DNA of 8,757 nucleotides from JAEHDI01 sp035455185 (GTDB lineage Bacteria > Acidobacteriota > Terriglobia > Bryobacterales > Bryobacteraceae). Shown one piece after another: positions 1 through 6,273 of this stretch (its first letter is position 1; every line of letters starts with the position of its first letter). Location: NCBI GenBank assembly GCA_035455185.1, contig DATIFQ010000520.1:1-8757 (forward strand), written 5' to 3'. A program made the position numbers and the translations under genes. The notes below the pieces were generated by a model. The model did no database searches. It saw nothing but the letters and a program-made list of their open reading frames with translations, and was not told where the DNA came from.

Positions 1-4
1 ACTT

Positions 5-46
5 CCATTTCGCTGCTGTTGCGAAATGGCTGTCTGTCCCCATTTC
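5..46. repeat. Three-arm inverted repeat (REP-like or terminator hairpin)
   Basis: Positions 5-13 (CCATTTCGC) and 21-29 (GCGAAATGG) form a perfect 9-bp stem around a 7-nt loop. A third arm, CCATTTC at 40-46, can also pair with GAAATGG at 23-29 (7 bp, 10-nt loop), so two mutually exclusive hairpins are possible. The element lies just past the stop of the minus-strand methyltransferase, where it could end transcription or protect the mRNA 3' end, but no T-run follows the stem in that direction. The spacer between the arms reads GGGGACAGACAG on the minus strand; I recall similar GGGGACAGACA strings in intergenic REP-type elements of several phyla, but could not check this. The pairing is seen directly; the role is inferred. 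Confidence 0.5.
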
Positions 47-54
47 TTCGTGAG

Positions 55-831
55 TCAGTCCCTGGTTTTCTGTTTCCGCGCCAGGTAGAACGTGCGGTAG
101 CCCGGCCGGATGCTCGGATCATTCCTCAACAACGGAGCGGCATCCCATGCGCGAATTGTGTCGAAGCCCGCATCGCGCAGGGCGTTGCGGATCTCGGACG
201 CGGTCCAGCAGACCTCTTCGACGTGCTCATGACGCCGCCGCCAGTAGCCTCCTTCTCGGATAAACCACTCGACGTCGCTCCACGCCCGTTCCCCGGAGCG
301 ATCACAACCGCCGTGCATCACGACGGCCACGCCGGGTTTCTCGATGTACAAGGTGAGCGGCCAGACTCCCTTGAAGGCCGCGCGATTGTTGACGTCGAAA
401 TAGAAATGACCACCGGGGCGCAGTGCGCGCGCGACGGTTTTAGTGACTTTCGCCAGGTCCGTCCTCCTCGGAACATGGTTGAGGGCGTCGAACTCGCACA
501 GCACCAGGTCGACGGGCTCCGGAAGCCGGAACGCCCGCATGTCGGCGTGGAGCACTTGCAAGGGCACGCGAGCCCGGCGCGCCTTCTCCCGAGCGAGGCG
601 GCACATGGTCGGGGAGAGGTCCACACCGAACGTCTTGATTCCCCGGCGAGCCAACGTCACCGCGGTTGATCCCGTGCCGCAGGCCAGATCGCAGGCGGAC
701 ACCACCCTGCGCAGAAGCCGGCCGAGCACGTGCGTGCGCGGCGCCTCACCCCAGGAGCGGGCAAACGAAAAGACCCTGTCGTAATACAGCGCCAGCCAGT
801 GGTAAGGTCGGATGGTTTTAGTGCCAGGCAT
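55..831 (-). CDS. Class I SAM-dependent methyltransferase
   Basis: A 258-aa protein with the Rossmann-type methyltransferase core in its first 150 residues. Motif I is DLACGTG at about 48-54, the SAM-ribose acidic residue is in FGVDLS at about 68-73, the adenine-contact region is HADMRAFRLP at about 96-104, and an LRPGGHFYFD strand-turn sits at about 137-146. This order is typical of the Methyltransf_11/25 families, which methylate small molecules. The C-terminal part, rich in W, R and E, probably forms the substrate cap and gives no substrate clue. No signal peptide or membrane segment is seen, so it should be cytoplasmic. I chose the ATG at 831; an in-frame TTG at 843 would add four residues. 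Neither start has a clear Shine-Dalgarno sequence. The gene is transcribed away from the ECF sigma gene across about 147 bp and shows no operon partner on its left within the window. The methyltransferase fold is confident; the substrate is unknown. Confidence 0.9.
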   Translation of the reverse strand: MPGTKTIRPYHWLALYYDRVFSFARSWGEAPRTHVLGRLLRRVVSACDLACGTGSTAVTLARRGIKTFGVDLSPTMCRLAREKARRARVPLQVLHADMRAFRLPEPVDLVLCEFDALNHVPRRTDLAKVTKTVARALRPGGHFYFDVNNRAAFKGVWPLTLYIEKPGVAVVMHGGCDRSGERAWSDVEWFIREGGYWRRRHEHVEEVCWTASEIRNALRDAGFDTIRAWDAAPLLRNDPSIRPGYRTFYLARKQKTRD

Positions 832-978
832 GGCTCGAACCAAGCGCTATTCATTGTATGGAAAACCGTTTCAGGGGGGTAGCATCGGCCAGTCTTGGGT
901 CTTCTAATCCCCTTCCGGACCAGAAGCATGGATGGCTCCGTATCCTTTTCGAACCCTCGTGGTAATAAGAAGTGAGCC

Positions 979-1476
979 ATGACCACCGCCGAGCTGCAAT
1001 CCGTCTTCGAAGGCAACAGGGATGCGGTATTCGGCTTCGCCTGGCGGATGACTGGCTCGCCAGAAACGGCTGAGGACATTGCTCAGGACTGCTTTCTGCA
1101 ATTGCTCAAGTCGCCGGGGCACTATGACGGTATGCGCGGACCCATTCGCCCTTGGCTGCTCGGCGTCGCGCGCAATCTGATCCTAAAGCGATGGCGAGAG
1201 GAAGGGCGTTGGACTGCACTCGATGAAGAGGAACTCGCGGTAGTCCCAACATCAAACGATTGTCGCGTGGATGAGAAGGTAGCGCATGCCGTTCAATCCT
1301 TGCCTCCCCTGCAGCGCGAGGTGCTGATTCTGATCGAGTACGAAGGCCTGACATTGGAGGAAGCGGGCCGTGCAGTCGGCGCTGAGGTCGGGGCCGTCAA
1401 GGCGCGGCTGCACCGTGCCCGCAACAATCTGCGGCGCGTGCTGGCGCCGCTCAGGAGTGTAAACCATGACGGATGA
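979..1476 (+). CDS. ECF-type RNA polymerase sigma-70 factor
   Basis: A 165-aa protein of normal ECF length with only the sigma2 and sigma4 regions. Sigma2 spans about residues 8-75, including the core-binding helix AEDIAQDCFLQLL (31-43) and the -10-recognition helix with LGVARNLILKRWR (61-73). After a short acidic linker, sigma4 runs from about 105 to 156, with LPPLQREVLILIEYEGL and the helix-turn-helix EEAGRAVGAEVGAVKARLHRAR, the classic -35-binding signature. It should direct RNA polymerase to a small regulon in response to a signal, usually an envelope one. The ATG at 979 follows a modest AAGAAGTGAG purine stretch. Its last 11 bp overlap the next gene, a 92-aa membrane protein likely to be its anti-sigma factor, so the two are probably translationally coupled. 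ECF genes of this kind often autoregulate, but no convincing promoter is visible upstream. Confidence 0.95.
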   Translation: MTTAELQSVFEGNRDAVFGFAWRMTGSPETAEDIAQDCFLQLLKSPGHYDGMRGPIRPWLLGVARNLILKRWREEGRWTALDEEELAVVPTSNDCRVDEKVAHAVQSLPPLQREVLILIEYEGLTLEEAGRAVGAEVGAVKARLHRARNNLRRVLAPLRSVNHDG

Positions 1477-1744
1477 CGAGTTGAGATCAATGCTGCGGAC
1501 GTGGCAAGCGCCACCCGCTCCGGAAACGTTGCGGAAGCGCGTGTTCCGCCGCCGGTGGTCCCCATTCCGATGGCTGGTCCAGGGGGAGATCCGGGTGCCG
1601 GTTCCACTCGCCGTTGCCGTGCTCTGCATGCTGATCTTCGCTGCCACACGTGTGTTTCGGCCTTCCGCGACCAGCTTGTCTGACTTCGAGCAGGTCCAGC
1701 AGTTTCAACCGAGAATCGTGAGGATGGTCCATGAAACTCGTTAG
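1466..1744 (+). CDS. Small single-pass membrane protein, probable anti-sigma factor
   Basis: A 92-aa protein overlapping the ECF sigma gene by 11 bp and the following exported-protein gene by 14 bp. Its start is preceded by GGAG about 9 nt upstream. The N-terminal part (1-43) is hydrophilic and basic, with a DDELRSMLRTWQAPPAPETLRKRV segment split by a Pro-rich turn; this acid-helix/WQAPP/Arg pattern resembles anti-sigma-like proteins next to ECF genes in Acidobacteriota (recollection, unchecked). A membrane helix covers about 44-61, and about 30 residues follow it, presumably outside. There is no HxxxCxxC zinc anti-sigma motif: the only Cys lies in the membrane helix. By position and topology I infer that it holds the sigma factor at the membrane and releases it on a signal, perhaps from the third gene product. 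An accessory membrane peptide is the alternative. Confidence 0.75.
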   Translation: MTDDELRSMLRTWQAPPAPETLRKRVFRRRWSPFRWLVQGEIRVPVPLAVAVLCMLIFAATRVFRPSATSLSDFEQVQQFQPRIVRMVHETR

Positions 1745-2591
1745 CCTGATCCTGCTTACGCTTTCCGCGTACGGCGCGCAGTTGATGAGCGGCGGCGCCA
1801 GCAGTAACGGCGTCTGGGTGAGCTATGAAACCCGGCTGGAGCCCGACTCACCGTCGATTCGAAAGCACGGCGGCGGCACACTGACTGAGAAGAACGTGAT
1901 CAAGCGGCACTTGTGTAACTTCGACAACAACACTTACTTTGGGTATGACTTGGTCGCGGAGCCGCTCGGCGGCGGCCGGTACCGGCTCCGGTTTGCACCC
2001 CTGACGATCACACCGCGGAAGATGAGCGAGATCTTCAGCGAGGCAAACGTCTCAAACTGGACTCCGCTGCCGCTGCCTCGTGAACCGGCCACGTTGGAAA
2101 TCCAGGCGGGCGAGACTGTAGCCCTCGATCTCTTCGTCAACCCTTCCACGGGGCAGAAAGTTACGGATTACCTCACGATAAAAGGCGACGAACGGCAGGT
2201 TGTCCACGTCGCTGGGCCCGCGCGCGACTTCGGCCCTGAAGACGCGACCATCGAGATCAGCTTCCCAAATGTGAGCGTCGATGGAACGCCTCTGGTCTCG
2301 TCCCAGGGTGGGGTCTCGGGACAGGCTGTCTGGATCGATCTACCCGGGCACGGGCGCTTCGTCTTCTCGCTCGCGCCGCATCCGGACCTCGGGATGCAAA
2401 AGGCGGGTGAGATTCGTGGAACGACGATGACGTGGCGCACAGGCGGGCACGAGTACACGATTACGACGGATAAGCCGATTGCATCCGGATCGCGAGCCTA
2501 CAACCTTTATGTCTTTCACATCCCCCGAACTGCCAACTACTTCGGCATGTCCGCTGGTGCCAAGCCAGACGATCCCATCCGCAGCAGGTGA
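1731..2591 (+). CDS. Exported protein of unknown function in ECF sigma operon
   Basis: A 286-aa protein that I do not recognise. The first 16 residues (MKLVSLILLTLSAYGA) are a good Sec signal peptide with a likely cut after the AYGA region, so the mature protein should be periplasmic or outer-surface. There is no lipobox Cys and only one Cys in the mature part (about 62). The rest alternates short hydrophobic strands with Gly/Pro turns, for example RYRLRFAPLTI, ATLEIQAGETVALDLFV, DATIEISFPNVSVDG and GRFVFSLAPHP, which suggests an all-beta domain, possibly two repeated beta-sandwich halves. No catalytic motif stands out. The start overlaps the preceding gene by 14 bp and has GAGG about 8 nt upstream, so it is co-expressed with the sigma and anti-sigma genes. 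It could be the sensor or the output of that system; the sequence cannot decide. Confidence 0.85.
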   Translation: MKLVSLILLTLSAYGAQLMSGGASSNGVWVSYETRLEPDSPSIRKHGGGTLTEKNVIKRHLCNFDNNTYFGYDLVAEPLGGGRYRLRFAPLTITPRKMSEIFSEANVSNWTPLPLPREPATLEIQAGETVALDLFVNPSTGQKVTDYLTIKGDERQVVHVAGPARDFGPEDATIEISFPNVSVDGTPLVSSQGGVSGQAVWIDLPGHGRFVFSLAPHPDLGMQKAGEIRGTTMTWRTGGHEYTITTDKPIASGSRAYNLYVFHIPRTANYFGMSAGAKPDDPIRSR

Positions 2592-2596
2592 TGCCG

Positions 2597-2628
2597 GCAG
2601 ACATACTGCCAACGGGACGTTGGTCTGC
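2597..2628 (+). terminator. Bulged stem-loop after ECF operon
   Basis: Six bases after the stop of the exported-protein gene, GCAGA (2597-2601) and CCAACG (2609-2614) pair with CGTTGG (2618-2623) and TCTGC (2624-2628). This gives an 11-bp stem with a 7-nt one-sided bulge and a GGA loop. The place fits a 3' end structure for the sigma operon. No T-run follows, so intrinsic termination is doubtful. Confidence 0.35.
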
Positions 2629-2714
2629 AACTTGCCGAACAGATACGCCCCACGCGTGTATCCGGAAAGCCAGGCTTAGCAGCGAAGCGGTCCGATCTTC
2701 CCGCTGGGCCTCAC

Positions 2715-2745
2715 ACTCTCGGCGGGTAGTTCCCGGCCCGAGAGT
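2715..2745. terminator. GC-rich hairpin between convergent genes
   Basis: ACTCTCGG (2715-2722) pairs perfectly with CCGAGAGT (2738-2745). Inside it, CGGG (2723-2726) pairs with CCCG (2732-2735), leaving a 2-nt bulge and a TAGTT loop. It lies between the end of the ECF operon and the end of the HEPN gene, so it could act for both strands. Neither side has a T-run; factor-independent termination is therefore uncertain. Confidence 0.45.
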
Positions 2746-2768
2746 CACACCTATCTCAGAGCGACGGG

Positions 2769-3482
2769 CTAGTTTTCGCCATCGTAGAGTTTCTCCTTCG
2801 CGGCTGCGCGGTACGCTGTTTTGATTTCTTTCGGCAAGAAGACGTACTTCACGACCTCATCGAGAAGGTGAGGATTGAGGAACAAGGGTGAATTGGTCGC
2901 AGTGAACCCACCCCGCACCCGGAGCCATCTGCGTGTCCTTTTTCCAAAGAAGCCATTCTGCCAGAGCAACGGTTCCCGGGCCGGATCTTTCGGTGCGTCC
3001 ACAATCTTCTCAAGACGCCCGCCCTCGATCCGGATTATTGGCGCCGGCAAACCGTCACTGAGTCTTATCTGCCGCGGGCCTTCGTCAAGTGTGCAAAAGC
3101 GGCGCAACTCCCAAACAGTCCTATCCAGCTTAACGATATCGCTGCCGAATGAATAAGGCGACGTCTCAAGGTACCTGAAGCGGCCATACGTGTCGATGTA
3201 GTCAATAAACTTCTTTGTCGGCGAGGTGAGGTCAAGCGCGATCTTTCCTGCATTGGCTATTTTCGTGAGCGCGGCTTCAAGGTCATGCTTTATGTCAACG
3301 GCTGGAATACGGTTCAGGAGAAGAATGCATTTAAGGTACTTCTCAATCACCTGCTGGCTGGCCCAGAGGTATTGCAGCGTCAGCCCAGCGCGGTAGGCCA
3401 TTCGGGCAGAAATGTAGTCGCCGTCCCCGACGTCTCGGAAACAACGGATAGCGAAGTTATTCAGCAGGATTTCGATTTTCAT
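2769..3482 (-). CDS. HEPN-domain protein, orphan
   Basis: A 237-aa soluble protein. Residues about 21-75 carry the HEPN core pattern: DYISARMAYRAGL, then YLWASQQVIEKYLKCILLLN, then IKHDLEAAL, the EKYLK helix and HDL motif seen in the PF05168-type group. The strict Rx4-6H RNase motif of toxic HEPN proteins is not met: the nearest Arg (R59 in LLNRI) is seven residues before His66, so nuclease activity is uncertain. The remaining 160 residues, Arg-rich near 180-190, match nothing I know. HEPN proteins often pair with a MNT nucleotidyltransferase, but none is present here. The ATG at 3482 begins directly at the conserved part; an in-frame GTG at 3536 has a good GGGAG ribosome-binding site and would add 18 residues, so it is a serious alternative. 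GC is about 50% over 3061-3360 against about 71% over 4201-4500 in the neighbouring gene, suggesting horizontal arrival. Confidence 0.85.
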   Translation of the reverse strand: MKIEILLNNFAIRCFRDVGDGDYISARMAYRAGLTLQYLWASQQVIEKYLKCILLLNRIPAVDIKHDLEAALTKIANAGKIALDLTSPTKKFIDYIDTYGRFRYLETSPYSFGSDIVKLDRTVWELRRFCTLDEGPRQIRLSDGLPAPIIRIEGGRLEKIVDAPKDPAREPLLWQNGFFGKRTRRWLRVRGGFTATNSPLFLNPHLLDEVVKYVFLPKEIKTAYRAAAKEKLYDGEN

Positions 3483-3581
3483 GCGCGTACGGCGGAGGCA
3501 CCTCTCTGCCACGTTCTGGGGCAATAATCCGGACACTGCGACTCCCGAGAATGGCTGTCCATCACACTCACCGTTGGTCCG

Positions 3582-4904
3582 TCAATAGAACCGATACTCC
3601 TTCGGGTTCACCACGTCGGGCATCTTTGCCGGGCCGAGTTCGTAACTAGCCGGCGTGTAGTCGCGCTTCGAGTTCAGCGCGGCGTCCCATTCGATCACCT
3701 TCCCACTGTAGGCCGCCTCGCGGCCCAGGATCGCGGTCAGCGTCGCCTCGGCCACGTTGCGCGTTTCGTTCAGCGGCTTACCGCGCCGGATGCTCTCGAT
3801 CAGGTCCACGTGCTCCTGCTCGTACGCCTCCGGCACCTCGCCCTGATACTTCCACCCTCGGTCCGCCACGATCTGGTTCTCGCAGTTGCTCGTCCCGTTC
3901 TCGCCCACGACCGCCGCCCCGATCCGCACGTCGCAGTTCGCGATCTGCCGGTTCTGGCTGAACAGCCGCGCCCCGCCCGGGTACTCGTACTCGACCGCAA
4001 AATGGTCGAATGTGTGCCCGAAGTCGCCGCCCGGTTCGTGGCTCGCGCGCCCGCCCACGCCGTACGCCCGCACCGGATGCTCGCCCAGCACCCAGTTGAT
4101 CAGGTCCAGCGTGTGGATGTGCTGTTCCACGATGATGTCGCCGGAGAGCCACGTGTAATACGGCCAGTTCCGATGCTGCCACTCCAGGTCGCTCCAACCT
4201 CCCTCTCGCGGAATGGCCCAGATCTCGCCGACGTTGAAATACGCCCGCGCCTCGAGAATCTTCCCGATCGCGCCGTCCCGCAGCCGCCGGACCGTCTCCA
4301 CCTGGTCCAGGCTGTGCCGCCGCACCGTGCCCGCCACCACACCGAGCCCCTTCTTCTCCGCCAGCCTGCCCGACTCCAGCACGGAGCGCACACCCGGCGC
4401 GTCCACCGCGATCGGCTTCTCGGCGAAGATGTGCTTCCCGGCCTCCACCGCCGCTCTCATCTCCCGCGGCCGGAACTGCGGAGGCGTCGCCAGAATCACG
4501 TAGTCCACCTCAGGCATGCCGATCACCTTCTCGTACGCGTCAAAGCCCGTGAAACAGTTCCGGTCGCTGATCTCGACTCCCACCGTCTTGAGCTGCTGCC
4601 GGCACTCCGCCAGCCGGTTCGTGAACAGGTCGGCCAGCGCCACAACCTGAACGTTCTGTGCCTTCGCCCGCGCGCCCGGCACCGCGTTTTCCGTGTGATA
4701 CCCGCGGCCCGGCGGCGGGTAGATCACGTCCGTCTTCGCTTGCACGACGTTTAGCGCCGCCCCCGTCCCGCGGCCGCCGCAGCCGATCACGCCTACCCGG
4801 ATCACCTCGTCCGCGGCCAGCCCCTTGCTGACGAACGGAAACTGCACGGCCGCCACCGACGACCCCCGCAGGAAGTCCCGTCTCGAAACGCCACCGTTCT
4901 CCAT
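3582..4904 (-). CDS. Gfo/Idh/MocA family oxidoreductase with Tat signal
   Basis: A 440-aa protein. It begins with a classic twin-arginine signal, SRRDFLRGSS at 7-16, followed by a weakly hydrophobic stretch to about 31. The NAD(P)-binding Rossmann domain comes next, with GVIGCGGRG at 38-46, a long loop (about 55-84), the strand VQVVALADLF, and AEKPIAVD at 161-168, whose EKP is the family signature with a catalytic/cofactor Lys. The C-terminal alpha/beta domain includes EQHIHTLDLINW (260-271) with the expected active-site His/Asp region, so no key residue is missing. Such enzymes oxidise or reduce sugars and cyclitols; the substrate cannot be told. Tat export implies it folds and loads cofactor before leaving the cytoplasm, as for glucose-fructose oxidoreductase. 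The ATG at 4904 has a strong GGAGAGGAGG-type site. It lies 22 bp downstream of the glycosyltransferase gene on the same strand, a likely operon. Confidence 0.95.
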   Translation of the reverse strand: MENGGVSRRDFLRGSSVAAVQFPFVSKGLAADEVIRVGVIGCGGRGTGAALNVVQAKTDVIYPPPGRGYHTENAVPGARAKAQNVQVVALADLFTNRLAECRQQLKTVGVEISDRNCFTGFDAYEKVIGMPEVDYVILATPPQFRPREMRAAVEAGKHIFAEKPIAVDAPGVRSVLESGRLAEKKGLGVVAGTVRRHSLDQVETVRRLRDGAIGKILEARAYFNVGEIWAIPREGGWSDLEWQHRNWPYYTWLSGDIIVEQHIHTLDLINWVLGEHPVRAYGVGGRASHEPGGDFGHTFDHFAVEYEYPGGARLFSQNRQIANCDVRIGAAVVGENGTSNCENQIVADRGWKYQGEVPEAYEQEHVDLIESIRRGKPLNETRNVAEATLTAILGREAAYSGKVIEWDAALNSKRDYTPASYELGPAKMPDVVNPKEYRFY

Positions 4905-4926
4905 GATTCCTCCTCTCCGTTCTCAC

Positions 4927-5613
4927 TCACCACACCTTCAGCTTCGCCACCGTCCATAGTATCTTTGCGCCGGCCTTCACGCTGGCGATCGGGTTTCCCG
5001 AAACCTTCTCTTCGCCGGCGAGGCGGCGCCGGTAAGACACGGGGACCTCAAGCACGCGCAATCCCTGCTGGAGGGCCTTGATCTGCATCTCGACCGTCCA
5101 CCCGTAATTGCGGTCGCGCATTCCGAGCGCGCGCAGGGATTCCAGGCGGATCGCCCGGAACGGGCCGAGATCCGCGTAACGGTAACCGAACAGAATCCGG
5201 ATCAGGAAGGTCGCCAGCCGGTTTCCGAACGCCTGGTGGATTCGGACCGAGCCCCGCTCGGCGCGCCCCATCACACGCGAACCCAGCACCAGGTCGGCTC
5301 GCCCCTCGGCAATCGGAGCGAGCAGCAGGGCCGCTTCCTCGGGGTCTTCGCTCGAATCGGCCTGCATGAAAGCCACGGCCTCGGTGTCCGGCGGCACGGC
5401 GGCCAGCGCCGCAAGGCACGCCGCTCCGTACCCGCGCTCGGGTTCGCTCACCACGATCGCGCCGTGTTCCCGGGCGACCTCCGCGGTTCGGTCCGCCGAC
5501 CCGTTGTCGGCCACGATCACGGTCTGGAACAGGCTCCGCGGCACGCGGTCGAGCGTCGCCCCGAGGCTTTCTTCCTCATTCAAAGCAGGGATGATGACTG
5601 CCGCTCTGAGCAT
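4927..5613 (-). CDS. Family 2 glycosyltransferase (DPM1-like)
   Basis: A 228-aa GT-A fold enzyme. It opens directly with the nucleotide-sugar strand VIIPALNEEE (6-15), then IVADNGSADRT (33-43) and SEPERGYGAA (56-65). The metal/donor site reads FMQADSSEDP (82-91): the usual DxD-like DAD is QAD here, with the second Asp kept. LVLGSR (108-113), YADLGPFRAIR (146-156) and NYGWTVEMQIKA (169-180) match the dolichyl-phosphate-mannose-synthase-like subgroup, which moves sugar from a nucleotide donor to a polyprenyl phosphate on the inner membrane face. No membrane helix is present; the last 20 residues are mildly amphipathic and may touch the membrane. The ATG at 5613 lacks a Shine-Dalgarno site and sits in an AT-rich patch, so the mRNA could be nearly leaderless. 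It is likely co-transcribed with the Gfo-like gene and divergent from lepB across 42 bp. Donor and acceptor are unknown. Confidence 0.93.
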   Translation of the reverse strand: MLRAAVIIPALNEEESLGATLDRVPRSLFQTVIVADNGSADRTAEVAREHGAIVVSEPERGYGAACLAALAAVPPDTEAVAFMQADSSEDPEEAALLLAPIAEGRADLVLGSRVMGRAERGSVRIHQAFGNRLATFLIRILFGYRYADLGPFRAIRLESLRALGMRDRNYGWTVEMQIKALQQGLRVLEVPVSYRRRLAGEEKVSGNPIASVKAGAKILWTVAKLKVW

Positions 5614-5623
5614 CGCTTATAAT
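5594..5623 (+). promoter_or_regulatory. Candidate housekeeping promoter for lepB
   Basis: A perfect TATAAT at 5618-5623 is preceded, at an 18-bp spacer, by ATGACT (5594-5599), four of six matches to TTGACA. Transcription would start near 5630, leaving about 26 nt before the lepB ATG at 5656. The -35 part lies inside the 5' end of the divergent glycosyltransferase gene. The patch is AT-rich in otherwise GC-rich DNA, and its complement (TTAATTATAAG) may serve the glycosyltransferase. It rests on sequence match only. Confidence 0.45.
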
Positions 5624-5655
5624 TAAACATAGCTGGACTCGGTCGCATTCAACTC

Positions 5656-6225
5656 ATGACCGGCGACAATCTACCGAGGGAAACTGACGGCCATCGACAC
5701 CACGCGCCGCTCTGGCACGTCTTCGCGTGGGCGCGCGATCTGGTGATGTCCCTCGTCATCGCGGCCGTGGTGATTCTGTTCATCTACCAGCCGGTTCAAG
5801 TGGAAGGCACCAGCATGGAGCCCGCGCTCGTGAACGAGGAGCGGATCTTCATTAACAAGTTCACCTACCGCTTTGGCATCGAGAAGATCGGGCGCGGCGA
5901 CATGGTGGTTTTTCGTTTTCCGAACGATCCCAGCAAGTCGTTTATCAAGCGCGTTATTGGGCTGCCTGGAGACTACGTCCTCATTGAGAACGGGCGCGTT
6001 TTCGTCAACGACCGCCTCCTCGAAGAACCGTACCTGCCCGAGTCCTTCCGGGACAAAGCCTCTTGGGGGCCGAGCAGGATCGCCCAGGATTACTACTTCG
6101 TCCTCGGCGATCACCGCGAGTCTTCCAATGACAGCCGCAACTGGGGCGCGGTCCATCGCGACCTGATTTACGGGAAAGCCGTCTTCGTCTACTGGCCGCT
6201 CAGCAAACTCGGCCCCGTTCGCTGA
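5656..6225 (+). CDS. lepB: Signal peptidase I
   Basis: A 189-aa type I leader peptidase, which removes signal peptides from Sec- and Tat-exported proteins on the outer face of the inner membrane. After a His-rich cytoplasmic N-terminus, one membrane helix covers about 28-45. Box B follows with VEGTSMEP, the nucleophile being Ser53; boxes C/D contain RGDMVVFRFP (80-89) and SFIKRVIGLPGD, with general-base Lys98; box E is GDHRESSNDSRNWG (151-164). All catalytic elements are present, so it should be active. The length is that of the short single-TM type common outside the gamma-proteobacteria. The ATG at 5656 has only a weak ribosome-binding site. It is transcribed alone, divergent from the glycosyltransferase and convergent with msrP. 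Many bacteria carry several lepB paralogues, so this need not be the only one. Confidence 0.97.
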   Translation: MTGDNLPRETDGHRHHAPLWHVFAWARDLVMSLVIAAVVILFIYQPVQVEGTSMEPALVNEERIFINKFTYRFGIEKIGRGDMVVFRFPNDPSKSFIKRVIGLPGDYVLIENGRVFVNDRLLEEPYLPESFRDKASWGPSRIAQDYYFVLGDHRESSNDSRNWGAVHRDLIYGKAVFVYWPLSKLGPVR

Positions 6226-6228
6226 GGG

Positions 6229-6245
6229 GGACGGGCTCGCCGTCC
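6229..6245. terminator. Short hairpin between lepB and msrP ends
   Basis: GGACGG (6229-6234) and CCGTCC (6240-6245) form a perfect 6-bp GC-rich stem with a 5-nt loop just after the lepB stop. A second, weaker stem (GTAAC at 6251-6255 with GTTAC at 6273-6277, extended by GGA/TCC) overlaps the msrP stop codon. The convergent position suits a two-way terminator, but there is no T-run on either side. Confidence 0.35.
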
Positions 6246-6273
6246 GATCAGTAACAGGATTGTCGGAGGTCCG

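Noticed and set aside
19..669. A 216-codon open frame on the plus strand opposite the methyltransferase
   Set aside because: No motif or ribosome-binding site was seen, while the opposite strand carries the complete SAM-binding motif set.
832..960. Two CGAACC-type strings near 835 and 950 resembling a tRNA T-arm
   Set aside because: No acceptor stem, anticodon arm or D-arm can be assembled around either one, so there is no tRNA gene.
2592..2768. A possible small gene in the convergent spacer after the ECF operon
   Set aside because: Short open frames here lack a ribosome-binding site or protein-like composition. Only the two hairpins stand out.
3810..4754. A 314-codon open frame on the plus strand opposite the Gfo/Idh/MocA gene
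   Set aside because: The product is dominated by R, H, L, V and P with no domain pattern, and the opposite strand has every expected family motif. It is a shadow of codon bias.
5671..6156. A 161-codon open frame opposite lepB
   Set aside because: All signal peptidase catalytic boxes lie on the plus strand, and the antisense product shows no family features.
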